A stretch of DNA of 64,000 nt from assembly GCA_039583875.1 (NCBI GenBank), contig CM077165.1, forward strand, positions 79,286,757 through 79,350,756, in the 5' to 3' direction. The notes beneath the pieces are model-generated. The model was not told the DNA's origin and did not search any database. It saw nothing but the letters and a program-made list of their open reading frames with translations. The position numbers and the translations under genes were made by a program. Of this stretch, positions 32,253 through 44,206 are shown in pieces (position 1 is the stretch's first letter; every line of letters starts with the position of its first letter). Source of the DNA: Platanthera guangdongensis (Eukaryota > Streptophyta > Magnoliopsida > Asparagales > Orchidaceae).

Positions 32253-35200
32253 CCGTTGTCGTGTAATTTATTTGTGCGGAAGTGAGCGTCTTGCTAGCGT
32301 AATAAATAGGATGAAAATGTTTTTCTACGCGTTGGCCAAGAACGGCACCTAAGGCAATATCACTAGCGTCGCACATTATTTCGAACGGAAGGGACCAATT
32401 AGGGGCCACTAAAATTGGTGAAGAGATAAGTTTTTGTTTTATCAAATTAAAGGCGGACTCGCATTCGCTACTAAAGATGAAGCGTGATTCCTTTTCCAAG
32501 AGGTGAGTTAGCGGCTTTGTTATTTTTGAAAAATCTTGAATAAAGCGTCGATAAAAGCCCGCATGGCCTAAGAAACTCCTAATAGATTTTACGTTTGTTG
32601 GATGCGGAAGTTTTTCTATAATTTCTATTTTGGCCTTATCCACCTCTATCCCCTTAGACGAAATCATATGGCCGAGGACCAAACCTCCTCGAACCATAAA
32701 GTTGCATTTTTCCCAATTTAGAACAAGGCTTGTGTCCTCGCACCGTTGAAGGACACGATCTAAATTGTTAAGGCAATCGGGAAAAGAGCGTCCGAAAACA
32801 GAAAAGTCATCCATAAAGACTTCCATAATGTCTTCTACTAGCTCGCCAAAGATCGCTAGCATACATCTTTGGAATGTAGCTGGCGCGTTGCAGAGTCCAA
32901 ATGGCATTCTTCGATAGGCGAAGGTGCCAAACGGGCAAGTAAAAGTTGTTTTCTCTTGATCATCGGGGGAAATGGGGATTTGGAAAAACCCCGATAAACC
33001 ATCAAGAAAACAATAATACGGATGACCGGATAAACGCTCTAAAATCTGGTCTAGAAATGGCAGAGGGAAATGGTCCTTGCGGGTGGCGTCGTTAAGTTTC
33101 CTATAGTCGATGCACACTCGCCAACCCGTAACAGTACGAGTTGGGACAAGCTCGTTATGCTCGTTCGCCACTACGGTAAGACCGCCCTTCTTGGGCACGA
33201 CATGCACGGGACTAACCCATGCACTGTCCGAAATAGGGTAGATAATCCCCGCATCTAACAACTTAATGATTTCGGCTTTAACGACGTCTTTCATGTTTGG
33301 GTTAAGACGACGCTGCGGCTGTATCGTTTTGCGGCAATTATCGTTTAGGAAAATCTTATGGGTGCAAAAGGAGGGGCTAATCCCCTTTAGGTCAGAGATT
33401 TGCCACGCAATTGCGTGGCGATGTTTAAATAAAACTTCCAATAAATCGGAAGTCTCCGAATCACTCAAGTCCGAAGAAATGATAACGGGGAGCGTATCAC
33501 CTTTTCCCAAAAAAGCGTACTTGAGCGAGGCGGGTAAGGGTTTGAGGTCTAGGATGGGCGGTTCTTCTAGGGAGGTTTTAATTCCTATGTCTTTCTTACC
33601 AATTGGTTCGAAAGGCAAGTCTATAGACGTATCCTCATCGCAGTTAAAATTTTCGAGCGCATAAATATCGTCATTTAAAAATACGGACTCGAAAATGGGA
33701 GAAGAACGATCTCCGAAAAAGGTATCTAAAGAATAGCAGAAATCGTCGCTCGATGACAAATTGTCCATCGAGGGATTAATAGAGAAAGTAACTTGGTCAT
33801 CGCCTACTCGGAGGAGAAGGCTACCATTACTAACATCTATTAGTGCGCGGGAGGTGGCGAGAAAAGGGCGACCGAGTATTATTGGTACCTCGGCGTCCTC
33901 CTCGATATCTAAGATGACGAAGTCGACCGGGAAGGTAAACTTGTCGACTCGGACAAGGACGTCCTCCACTACCCCGATAGGGAACTTAACCGAGCGATCC
34001 GCTAATTGGATGCGCATATTCGTAGGACTAGGAGTACCCAAACCTAAACGCGAAAAGAGCGAGAACGGCATCAGATTAATGCTAGCCCCTAAATCGGCTA
34101 AGGCGTACTTTACTAATATATCGCCAAAAAGGCACGGGATGGAAAACCGTCCCGGGTCGTTTTGTTTTGCGGGCAATTTATTAGTAAGGGCCGCCGAGCA
34201 GACAGCGTTGAGAGATACATGCGAAATATCCTCTAATTTGCGTTTATTAGAAAGTAGTTCTTTTAAAAATTTCGCATATTTGGGCATTTGCGAGATAGCC
34301 TCGCAAAAAGGAACATTAATGTGAATTTGTTTTAATAATAAAATAAATTTTTCATATTGCGCGTCCTTACGCTCGTTTTCTAACTTATGCGGATACGGAA
34401 GAGCCTTGTTTAAAATAATTTTTTCTTTTATAATAGGTAAAGGTGGCGTGAGCGAAGAAAGGGGAAGAGGGGTCGGAGGTGAAATATGTACCTGAGGGTC
34501 GGTCCGTTTTGGATCGACCACCTCCTTTCCGCTACGGAGGGTTATAGCGTTGGCGTTTTCCCGCGGATTGGGCTCCGTGTTTCCCGGCAGTGCCCCGAGC
34601 GCGCGCTCGGACATCATCCTCGCCAGCTGTCCAACCTGTTGTTCGAGTGTTTTTAGCGATCCGGTGATGTTCCGGATATTTGACTCGTTGGACGCAATAT
34701 ACTTCGAAAAATTTTCCTCCATCGGGGAGGGTTTCGGAAGAGGAGGGGGAGGAAGAAATCCGGGCGCATAAGAAATAGGGGGACGCTGAGCATTATTCGG
34801 GTTGCTCCACGAGAAGTTGGGGTGATTCCTCCAACCCGGATTATAGTGATTACTATAAGGGTTGTTGTTGGGGTTGAAGGGAGGGCGACCCGAATTTCCC
34901 ATGAAGTCCACGAACTCTTCAGCTACGCAGACGTTAGGGGGAATAAAACAAGGCGGAGTGGAGGAGGCAGCAGACATCTCCGCCACCTGCTTTGTTAACC
35001 TTTCAACTTGAAGGGTCAAGAGAGCAGTGGCATCCACTTCAAAAAGACCAGCCGCCGGCTTTGGCCGTCCTCGCGGGACGTTCCATTGATAGGCGTTCAT
35101 AGCCATCTCTTCGAATAAAGCCTGGGCAGCCTCGGGGGTTTTGTTGTTAAGCGTACCCCCGGCAGCCGCGTCAATCATTTGACGCGTCTGAAAATTCAGC

Positions 35201-35883
35201 CCATTATAAAAAATTTGAACTTGCAACCACGTTGGCAGCGCGTGGTGCGGGCAACGGCGGAGGAATTCCTTAAATCGTTCCCAAGTCTCGTATAGAGACT
35301 CAGGATCGTTCTGCACAAACGAAGAAATGTCCGCCCGCAACTTTGCAGTTTTGGCGGGCGGAAAGTACTTCGTTAGGAACCGTTCCGTCAACTCAGCCCA
35401 CGTGGTGATACATCCTCGCGGGAGGGCATTCAACCACGCCTTGGCTTTGGACTTAAGGGAAAAAGGAAATAAGCGCAAACGAATGGCGTCATCAGTGACG
35501 CCATTGATCTTGAAGGTGTCGCATATCTCCAAGAAATTGGACAAGTGGACATTCGGGTCCTCATCCGGCAGTCCATCGAACTGCACGGCATTTTGGACCA
35601 TTTGAATTACACTTGACTTTATTTCAAAATTATTATTGGCCACCGCAGGGCGGACAATACTCGACCCAGAATCATCCAGGTTAGGCCGGGCGTAATAAGA
35701 CATAGTACGCTCGGCCGCCGGGGGAAGGTTAGGGGCGGCCATAACTACAACAGTGGGTTCTCCGATAGATTCCTCGGGATCTAAAGAAGGATTTCGGCGA
35801 TGAGATCGGATACGCGCAAGAGAGCGTTCGATCTCAGGGTCGAAGTCTAAATCTTCAGACTCTGAGGGTTGTCCTCGGGTCAT
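32215..35883 (-). CDS. Athila-1 gag-protease-reverse transcriptase polyprotein
   Basis: This is an open frame of about 1,220 codons. I prefer the ATG at 35881-35883 (MTRGQPSE) over the one four codons upstream because the Athila-2 copy starts at the matching Met. Gag motifs include [18 protein letters not shown] and [20 protein letters not shown], then [14 protein letters not shown], all typical of Athila. The protease site is DLGASI near residue 597, the Athila variant of DTG. RT has [20 protein letters not shown] and the active-site pair in [10 protein letters not shown] near residue 1025. RNase H begins at [15 protein letters not shown]. The frame is lost at 32248-32252, where one extra base in an A-run shifts it into a short tail. 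A sequencing or assembly error is a real alternative. Confidence 0.95.
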   Translation of the reverse strand: MTRGQPSESEDLDFDPEIERSLARIRSHRRNPSLDPEESIGEPTVVVMAAPNLPPAAERTMSYYARPNLDDSGSSIVRPAVANNNFEIKSSVIQMVQNAVQFDGLPDEDPNVHLSNFLEICDTFKINGVTDDAIRLRLFPFSLKSKAKAWLNALPRGCITTWAELTERFLTKYFPPAKTAKLRADISSFVQNDPESLYETWERFKEFLRRCPHHALPTWLQVQIFYNGLNFQTRQMIDAAAGGTLNNKTPEAAQALFEEMAMNAYQWNVPRGRPKPAAGLFEVDATALLTLQVERLTKQVAEMSAASSTPPCFIPPNVCVAEEFVDFMGNSGRPPFNPNNNPYSNHYNPGWRNHPNFSWSNPNNAQRPPISYAPGFLPPPPLPKPSPMEENFSKYIASNESNIRNITGSLKTLEQQVGQLARMMSERALGALPGNTEPNPRENANAITLRSGKEVVDPKRTDPQVHISPPTPLPLSSLTPPLPIIKEKIILNKALPYPHKLENERKDAQYEKFILLLKQIHINVPFCEAISQMPKYAKFLKELLSNKRKLEDISHVSLNAVCSAALTNKLPAKQNDPGRFSIPCLFGDILVKYALADLGASINLMPFSLFSRLGLGTPSPTNMRIQLADRSVKFPIGVVEDVLVRVDKFTFPVDFVILDIEEDAEVPIILGRPFLATSRALIDVSNGSLLLRVGDDQVTFSINPSMDNLSSSDDFCYSLDTFFGDRSSPIFESVFLNDDIYALENFNCDEDTSIDLPFEPIGKKDIGIKTSLEEPPILDLKPLPASLKYAFLGKGDTLPVIISSDLSDSETSDLLEVLFKHRHAIAWQISDLKGISPSFCTHKIFLNDNCRKTIQPQRRLNPNMKDVVKAEIIKLLDAGIIYPISDSAWVSPVHVVPKKGGLTVVANEHNELVPTRTVTGWRVCIDYRKLNDATRKDHFPLPFLDQILERLSGHPYYCFLDGLSGFFQIPISPDDQEKTTFTCPFGTFAYRRMPFGLCNAPATFQRCMLAIFGELVEDIMEVFMDDFSVFGRSFPDCLNNLDRVLQRCEDTSLVLNWEKCNFMVRGGLVLGHMISSKGIEVDKAKIEIIEKLPHPTNVKSIRSFLGHAGFYRRFIQDFSKITKPLTHLLEKESRFIFSSECESAFNLIKQKLISSPILVAPNWSLPFEIMCDASDIALGAVLGQRVEKHFHPIYYASKTLTSAQINYTTTEKGTLSRRFRFR

Positions 35884-36029
35884 ACACCCAAACAAAAATA
35901 AAACAAAAATAAACTCTTTTTTTTTTTGTTTTTTAAAATAAAGTTTTTAGTTAGTTTTTTTTTTGTTTTTTAGAAAATAAGTAAAATTAATAGACTCCGG
36001 AATTCGAAATAGCAACTCGAAAAGAGAGT

Positions 36030-36047
36030 TCCCCGGCAACGGCGCCA
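36030..36047 (-). other. Athila-1 primer-binding site (tRNA-Asp)
   Basis: TGGCGCCGTTGCCGGGGA on the minus strand is the standard Athila primer site, complementary to the tRNA-Asp 3' end. It starts six bases inside the 5' LTR end. The leader between it and gag (35884-36029) is short and T/A-rich. Confidence 0.93.
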
Positions 36048-36053
36048 AAAACT

Positions 36054-39000
36054 TGATGGACCCGCGAACAGACTCTTACTGTGGTTGGTTCGGTGAGTCG
36101 ATCGCCGCGGGCTTGCTCGGGTAGGCAAGTGCACCTATCGCAAGTAGTACTCGATATTCGGGGGAATACCGAGGTCGTATTGTTCTCGGGGTCGCGTTGA
36201 CTATTCTTACTCCTCCGGGAGGACTATTATTTTACTGAAAGAAAAGGTGGATTTTTTTACTTTAAGAAAAGACAGAAAAGCAAAGGAGCGAAAAAAAAAA
36301 CGATTTAGAGAATATTCGATGAAGGGTTAACGCTCGGCATCGAATCGGATTAAGACTAAAACAATTTTTAATAATAAAAAGACTTAATTTTCAAATTAAT
36401 AATAAGGCAACTTGGCCGTGGAGGTTCCACAAATGTGAGCTCACCTAGCTATAGGGATATCGCTCACCTAAACGTTAAGACTATTCGACCGAACGTTAGT
36501 CCGACGAAGGATTCCTCTTAACGCCCGCTTTACGCTAAGAACCCCGCTATTGGGTGGGGGACCCAATCCGGTAGAATTACGCTTGTCCTCTCTCGAGGGG
36601 GCGCACGCAACTCTATTTACCCAGGGGTGATCGGTCCATATGCACGGCCTCTCGGCTAGCTAGCATATGGACTACGGAAATAGGGCCCACACATCGATTA
36701 TGTGGTCCTACGCGTCGTAAACCCGGGGTAAACCCTAAGTGCTTAAATTAAAATGAAAAAAAGAACTTTAATTATTATAAATCATTTTAAATGTCCCAAT
36801 GCTCTTCGATGCCGAGGCTAATAGCGATTAGCCACACATCGGTATGGGGACGGCTTATAATTTAGTGAGGCGCGAGTTCGAAATTAAACACTAAACGTTT
36901 ATAAGAAAGGGACAAAAGAAAAATAACAACATTTAGAAAACTAAAAAGATTAGCTAGAACAAGAACTCACGCACACTCCAAATTATAAATTAGAAAGGAA
37001 CTAAGTTACACATAAAAAGAAAATTTGCATAATTTAAATTTGCGAGTCCCACTCAAACGAGTGGGGGCGGTAAATAAAGGCTGAAAATTGCAAGTCCTAC
37101 TCAAACGAGTAGGACTGAAATGAAAGCGAGTCCTACTCAAATGAGTAGGAGAAAATAAATGCGATTACAGGGCTAAAAAGTCCGGCCATTTAACTCAAGT
37201 GAGTAGGCGGAAAAAAAAAAGAAAGTAAAATTGCAAGTCCTACTCAAACGAGTAGGACTGAAATAAAGTCCGGCCATTTAAACTCAAGTGAGTAGGCGGA
37301 AAAATAAAGAAAGAAAAATTACAAGTCCTACTCGAACGAGTAGGACTGAAAATGAAAACGATGCGCCATTTAACTCTTAACGAGTAGGCGGAAATAAATG
37401 CACCCAAACACACACACTCCATATGAAATTCAAGAAAGCAATAAAATTATACACCTACACTCACACACTCTACATAATTTGAATAAAGCATTAAAAGAAA
37501 GCATTAAAACAAAGCATGAAAATTTAACACCTACACTCACACACTCTACACAATTTAAATCAAAGCATAAAAGTTAATACACCTACACTCACACACACTT
37601 CATGAAAATATAAGAAGAACAAAAAGAAATTTAAGCTCATACACTCACACACACTAATAACAAAGAAAAATTAAAGTTACCTAAAAATGAAAATAACAAG
37701 ATTTCTACTCCTAAAACTTACCCAAAACACATAAAAAGAACAAACAAAAATAATATGAGCAAAAAGTTTTACAAAATAAAGTCAAAATCAAAGGTGCTCA
37801 AAAAATTAAAACTTTAACTTTTTCATGCTTAGGTTTTGCCAAAAATGAATAAAAAGAGAAAATTAAAATTTTAGAAGACAAAAGTTTTTCAAAACAAATT
37901 AAAAATCAAAGTTTTTTGGAAAATAAAAATACCAACATTTTCATTCTTATGATGTTATGAAAGTGATAAAAAAGTGAAAAAGAAGATGAAAAGAACAAAA
38001 GAGGTTTTACAATCCTAAAAAAAACTAAGTAAAAAGAAAAGAACAAATTCACTTTTTAAAATCTCCTTTATAGAATCATAAGGATGAAATCAAAATCTAA
38101 GCATGAAAAACTAGTTAAAGGAAAAAGATAAGGAGAAAAAGGGGAAAACCTAACATTCCTAAGCATGAAAACAAGTAAAAAAAACATGTAAAGTAAGCAA
38201 ATTACACTCATACACACACACACACTTTTCATAAATGAAGAACAAGTGAAGAACAAAGATGAAACTAAGAATAAAAAGAAGAAAGAAAGTGGGCACAAGT
38301 TTCATTCCAAAGCTAAGTAAGAAGAGAAAATCTAACATTTTATTGAATTTTAGGAACTATTACAAGCTATTACAAGGGTTAAAGCTAAGACAAAACAAGA
38401 AATGAAATAAAAAAGGGAGAAATCTCCTTACATAGCCTTGAAAATCACGGATGCAGCCCACAAAAATACACTAAATTGGCCCAAAAATCTGAACCCTTGG
38501 ACCTTACAGAACTGGGCTATTTATAGGAAAAAATTTCTAAGTACACGCCCTCGGTCACGGGCGTGACATGGGGGCGTGACAGTACTATTCATGAAGGCGG
38601 CTGGCGATTGGACAGCAAAGTTGACTTCGGGCTGAGTTCGCAGCAGTCACGCCCCAGGTCACGGGCGTGACCTAGGGCGTGTCGGGGAGGTAGAACCGGG
38701 CGCGGGTTGCGTCAAATGTCCTCGGCAGCATCTTGTCGGGCCAGCTGGAAAGGTCACGCCCCATGTCACGGGCGTGACTATGGGCGTGACAGTCGGGGTC
38801 GACACTCGACGAATGTCGAGCGGAAAGTGTCGAGTCGAAATCGTTGAGCTGAAATTGGGTCACGCCCCAGGTCACGGGCGTGACACTGGGCGTGACAGTT
38901 GGTGTCGACACTCGACGATCGTCGAGTGGAATTCGTCGAGAGGAGCGGGCACGGGCTTGGGTCACGCCCCGTGTCGGGTGACACGGGCGTGTCGCCAGGC

Positions 39001-39268
39001 GTGTCAAGCCTTTTCTTCAGAAATTTTCCGATTTCACGGGAAATGCACAGTCACGGCTCGGTCACGGGCGTGACCCATGTGTCACGGGCGTGTACTTCCC
39101 AAAATTTGGCAGATTCTGGAATTTTTCTGCAAAATAAAATAAAACAAGTTAGGAGAAAATTTACAAGAATAGGAACATTTTATTGAACAAAAATAAGTAA
39201 AAACGACGAAAATAAATGAAAATGACTAAATTAATGTGCATAAAAATACGCATATTTACAGTTCATCA
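36054..39268 (-). repeat. Athila-1 5' LTR, 3.22 kb
   Basis: Direct repeat of 25598-28816. Differences seen include TAGCCACAC against TAGTCCACAC (one-base indel), shorter A-runs, and four substitutions such as CAGGTCACGGG against CAGGTCATGGG. As the 5' LTR it carries the working promoter: palindromes, TATA box at 38517-38526, then the hairpin array in the leader. Confidence 0.97.
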
Positions 39269-39445
39269 TTGTCTCAACACAACTTTGACATGGTGTCGAC
39301 ACTTGCCTAGTATCTTGACACTTTTGCACGTAGCTTTATTTGCCTGCACATAAGAACTTAACATTCATCAAATTCAACTATGTGTATATCATTGAGCTGA
39401 AAGAACTTCTTCAAATCATGTACATTGTAACTAATGTACCCAACA
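39269..39445 (-). repeat. Element S 3' LTR, inner part, with Athila-1 target duplication
   Basis: The first five bases (TTGTC) are the second copy of the Athila-1 target duplication. The piece continues the element S LTR with another GTGTCGACAC palindrome (39294) and ends ATGTACCCAACA, so the LTR starts TGTTGGGTACAT on the element strand, as in element R. Confidence 0.9.
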
Positions 39446-39461
39446 ATCTCCCCCTATTGGG
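39446..39461 (-). other. Element S polypurine tract
   Basis: CCCAATAGGGGGAGAT on the minus strand lies directly before the LTR start. This is the common form in SIRE-like and other copia elements. Confidence 0.88.
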
Positions 39462-39849
39462 ATAAGACATAACCCCAATTCAATAATAAACAAATTAATA
39501 TAAAAATATTATGATTAAGACATTAAGATTATAGTGTTGTACAAGAAGTGAAATAACACAGATAAAAACACATATTTTATTAGACATTGACAATAATAAT
39601 TCTGACCAGAAAGTAAAGCAAACAATTGCAATCCTAATTATAGCACAAGAAATATTGTGCAAACCAAAATTTTCATTAATTGTTTGTCAAAATGTTTACA
39701 GCTATAAACATTGGTTATTCAATATTTACAGATCAAATTTTACATGAGATTCAAAATTAAGAACATCCTATGGCAACTCTGGTTCTCTGATGACAATGCC
39801 CATTCCAGATTGGACTTTGGCCTTAACCTCAAGAACCTTGTCATCAGCT

Positions 39850-41020
39850 ATCTTTTCCCTTTGTTAACATTGGATTTTGAGATATGTTCTGCCTTGAGCC
39901 TTTGTCTTTCAAAATAGTTGTAAGGCTTTTGGAAATATTTGTTATGTTCAACTGAATTAGCAGGTATCTTCCTAGTCTTCAGATCATGTCTGAATTTCTG
40001 GATAACCTCTTGCTGCATCGAATGTTTAGCCCATTCTTGCTCTTGGTACCATTTTCCCTATCTGTAGAATTGGCATTAACTGCATTCCATGCAGTGAGGA
40101 TTATTGATCTGGAGGATGGGCTTCATTGCTCAAAATCTGGTCTAGTTTCTACTTGTTCACTAAACCTTTTCTTTGATAGCTGAGCTTCTTTTTCTTTAAT
40201 CATAACAAATTCAGACATCTCCACCTCTTCACCTATAACATTTTCAACTAGTGGTGGAGGACTATACATGTATTAGACAGCAGCTTGGATAGCCTTAAAT
40301 GTAACTTGTGCTGCAGGATTGTACATGGATGGACCTGGTGCTTGAATGGCTTCAAATTGAGCTGGTAGACAACCAGACTCAGCAGTTTGTTATCCATCAT
40401 ACCATAGGGGAGGATAGCATAAAATGTCCCTGATATTGTTTGATATTCAGGTAATATGTTCAGAACTGGCCCTTATCATTACCCTCTCCCACTTTATGAC
40501 TTCTCTTTCAACATGATCTCTCAGATCATTCTTGTGAAACCTTACCTGTTCATCCAGATAATTAATTCCTGATTATAAAGAGTTCTTGATTTTAAGTAAA
40601 TGTTCATCTAACAGTTTGTCAGATGCTTTTATATCTATAAGTAATGAGGCTAAATGGGTTGTCAGCTGAGTGTGCATGTTTTGAGTAGTAGCAGCTATTT
40701 TGTTTTCTAACTTGGTAGTCTTCTCAGACAGCTTAACCATTATTTTTGTATGCATGACAGTCATGTTTGCATCCAATATTCTTTGATTTTCAAGGACACG
40801 GACTTGTTTGACAATCATTTCATCTTCAGTTTTCTTGGTTTACTGCTGTTGTTTAGCAATATAAACAATAGCATTTGCTCCCTTCTCAAAGAAATTAGTC
40901 ATGTCTAATTTCAGGAGATTTATTTCAAATTTTATTGACTTTATGTCTTGAGCCCGATGAAACTGCAGGCCCTTATTCTTTTCATCTACATACTTTTCAA
41001 GTTGTGTTCTTTGTTAGTCA
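39850..41020 (-). pseudogene. Element S accessory frame, C-terminal part
   Basis: Downstream of the C1 insertion one frame can be followed from 41020 to about 39850 with around half a dozen stops. A heptad-like helical segment is clear at 40818-40573 (RVLENQRILDANMTVMHTK, then KLSEKTTKLENKIAATTQ), probably a coiled coil. After it come a polar stretch, a Pro-rich stretch, and a Lys/Glu-rich end. I know of no enzyme motif in it. It continues the frame at 48463-49999. The stretch 39462-39849 toward the polypurine tract shows no clear coding. Confidence 0.6.
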
Positions 41021-42666
41021 TGTTGAAATTTCACAAGTCAATAAACTAATAGTTTTGGTATTAAGTAAAAAAGACTTCCAATAACTATCAAGCTGATCAC
41101 TTGATTAAGCGGAAGACGAGCACCAGGCACAGGAACACTCCAACTATAAATTGAGCAATGTATCAGTGACAATGAAGAGCACACACAGATCTTACATTAA
41201 CAACTATCAACTTTACAAGGCAAGGTCTACAAGGCGAGACATGATTTCGCCAAGTATAATGAGAGAAAACAAGAGCCAAAAACAAGCCAAGCGGACTGCC
41301 TCCCAGACCGCTAAGTTCGTCGAGACTGCCAAGACCGCCAGGCTGCTGCTGCTATACTGAAACTATGTAGTCCGCACAAGCCGCGCGGAAAACCCGTTAT
41401 TCTGCTGATGTCTGCTCTACACGCCGCTGCCGAACTGAATGAACATACCACCAAGTCCACCTAGATGGTAACCTGGTTATTGAACTTGGATCAAACTGAG
41501 AGAGAAACCGACTGGCTGCAACCTGTGACCTACTACAACTGCTGATTGTAAAGCGCAAGCTCCACTGCTTCCTGACCTTGATCAGAACCAGATGCCTGGC
41601 TTCACAATGCTTGCCGCAAAACCTGCAAACCGCAACCAGTTAAACTCAAATCGAGCGACCTGGAAAACTGAGTCCGTAACAATTTGATCTGCACACAACT
41701 TACTATTCACTTTGTTATTGTAGATGTGTCAGGGGGGTCTATTTATAGGCGAGGTGAGGAGTGTGGTCACCGCCCTAGTGAATAGAGTCACAACCCCAGC
41801 TCGCATCTAGCAAACCACAGTCCGCTAAGTCCGCAAAGACTTAGCCGAACTGCAATATAACCCGCCAGGCGCCAATACAAGGACAGACCCCACCAGGTGG
41901 ACGTTGAGCCAGTCCTCACACATGCAACATGCGGACACAACATCCCATTCACTACATCAGTCCGCACGCTACATGCGGACATAGTGCAGTCCACAAGCAA
42001 GCCACCAGTCTGCCACTCTGGACAGTACACGGACACAGCCACAGTCAACACTACATCAGTCTGCATGCCATATACGGACATGGCGACAGATTGCATAGCT
42101 CGACAACAACATCAAGCTTGCCGCAAGAGTCCACGACCAAAAGTCAGACCACCCGGTCACCAGCAGACTCTGCGGACAAAGCGAACACCGCAAACTTGTC
42201 ATGGAGAGTGACCAAGTCCAACCCACCAAAGAACAGGTGTGATCTTGGCGGACACCAAAACACTAGACCGCAAACAATAGTGTCAGTTCGCCACCAAGAA
42301 AGCGGCAACCACCACCGCAACAATGGAGAGCTCGGCAAGGACCAATGTCGACCTCCAACACCATTCCGCAACAGCGGACCATGCAGACTCAAAACCAAGC
42401 CCGCCACAACTCCGCGGATATAACCTCTAATCTGCCTGACAACATCAAGAACAAGAACTGCAAAATCGCAGGTCGAGCTGAGCACTGGATCACAAGTCCG
42501 TCAAGCACAGGCCACACAGGCCGCTTCAGAAGAACAACAAAGCCACCAAGCACAACAACAGGCAAGACACCCAGGCCACAAGTCCAGTCCTCCTAGGCCG
42601 CAGACTCAGACCGTGCAGTCTGCCCGGCCTGCTCCGTCACCCACTTTCACTTCAAAATTTTCGACA
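41021..42666 (-). repeat. C1 3' LTR
   Basis: It runs from TGTTGAAATTTCAC to AAATTTTCGACA. TATA box CTATAAATAG is at 41739-41748. Upstream of it (42666-41760 on the element strand) the U3 is rich in GTCCGC/GCGGAC hexamers. A polypurine tract AAGGGGAAG stands beside it at 42667-42675. Confidence 0.93.
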
Positions 42667-42675
42667 CTTCCCCTT

Positions 42676-44206
42676 GAAGTGAGAAGTGGTGATCAACCCC
42701 AGCAGTCCTCGTAGCCGAGTAAACGACACCTTCGGCAATGACTTCGTAAAAATGTCAGCGATATTACCATCACTACGCACATGCTGCACCATCAGAGATC
42801 CCTCCAACACCTTCTGCCATATGAAATGGTGCTCAATCTCGATGTGCTTGGTCCGAGCGTGACAAACTGGATTATTTACCAGTTTCAGGGCACTCTCATT
42901 GTCACCGCTCAGTAGAGTAGGACCGTGCACTTCTTCATAGACATCCTCTACTAGTCTTCTAAGCCAGATGGCTTCCCGAGCTGCCAAGATAGAAGCCTTG
43001 TATTTTGCTTCCGTAGTAGAGACGGACACCGAGTCTTGCTTCTTGCTGCACCAAGAAATACTCCCTGATCCACAAGTGAAGATGTAATCGGATGTTGACT
43101 TCTGGCCATCTGAATCTCCCCATAATCAGCATCTGAGTACCATTGAAGAACAAACTGCGTGCCTCTCCTATACAAGAGACCCATGTCAGAAGTAGCCTTC
43201 ACGTACTTCATGATATTTCTAGCCGCCATCATATGAGGCTTCCTGGGTTCCGCTATATGTCAACTTATACGGCCAACTGCATAGGCAATGTCAGGCCTTG
43301 TAATCGTCAAGTAAATAAGACTCCCAACTAGAGCCCGTAATACCAAAGGATCCTGAAGAATCCTCCCCTCATCCCGGCGAAGCTTGATCTAGAATCAAGT
43401 GGAGTAGATCTGCTCTTCCCCTCCTACATACCGAATCGCTGAACGATCCGTTCCGTATAGCCTTTCTGGGACACGAGTATGACGCTCTCCTTCCTCTCCA
43501 CCTCAAGTCTAAGGAAATGGTGGAGCTCACCCAAATCCTTCATCTCGAACCTGATAGCAAGCTCTGCCCTGAGCCTTGCTACTTCCTCCTTGGAATTTCC
43601 CGTGATGATCATGTCATCCACGTACAATAGCACCAGGACCAGAGGCTCCCTCTTCTTGATGAAGAGACTCGAATCAGAGTTTGAAGCTAGATATCCGCAG
43701 AACTGAAGAAATTCTGCAATCTTCCCATACCAGGCTCGAGGAGCCTGCTTCAACCCATAGAGCGCCTTACGGAGCTTGTAGACATAGCCTAGATGTTCTT
43801 CAGATATGTACCAGAGCTGCTGATCCATGAAGATGTCCTTTTCAATCTCCCCATAAAGAAAAGCATTCTTTACGTCTATTTGCCACATCTTCCATCCCTG
43901 GCAAGCCGCCAAAGAGATAACCACTCGAATTGAAGTCATCTTCGCCATCGGACTAAATGTCTCCTCATAGTCCTTGCCGTACAGTTGCAAAAAATCTCGA
44001 GATACAAGCCGAGCCATGTACCGTTCGATGCTTCCATCCGCCTTCTTCTTGAGCTTGTAGACCCACTTGCAAGTTACAGGAGTAACTCCATTCACCTTAG
44101 GCACCAAGTCCTAAGTTTCATTCTTCCTGAGGTCAGCCATCTCCTCATACATGGCATCAACCCACTCCTTTACTCCAGCAACATATTCAAACTTAGAAGG
44201 CTCCCG
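42676..44206 (-). pseudogene. C1 reverse transcriptase and RNase H
   Basis: RT reads TPVTCKWVYKLKKKADGSIE, YEETFSPMAKMTSIRV, MWQIDVKNAFLYGE, KALYGLKQAPRAWYGKIAEF, with the intact active site LLYVDDMIITG. It continues to DLGELHHFLRLEVERKE and a stop near 43424. RNase H pieces follow in other frames: YSDADYGE, then [19 protein letters not shown] and [10 protein letters not shown]. Two frameshifts and several stops lie between 43424 and 43030. Confidence 0.9.

Larger units (their letters stand above)
25598..39268 (-). mobile_element. Athila-1: nearly intact Athila-type Ty3 retrotransposon
   Basis: This is a complete element of 13.67 kb with both LTRs, a tRNA-Asp primer site, polypurine tract, and a long gag-pol frame. 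It is flanked by the perfect target duplication TTGTC (25593-25597 and 39269-39273). Ends are TGATG/CATCA. It interrupts the 3' LTR of element S. LTR identity is about 99.9%: I found four substitutions and three small indels in 3.2 kb. With 1.3e-8 substitutions per site per year this suggests an age of tens of thousands of years. There is no env-like frame. Confidence 0.96.

Noticed and set aside
41788..42596. Cys/Val-rich minus frames and Ser/Pro-rich plus frames in the C1 LTR
   Set aside because: They arise from repeated GCGGAC/GTCCGC motifs; matching frames in other family C LTRs are broken at different points.
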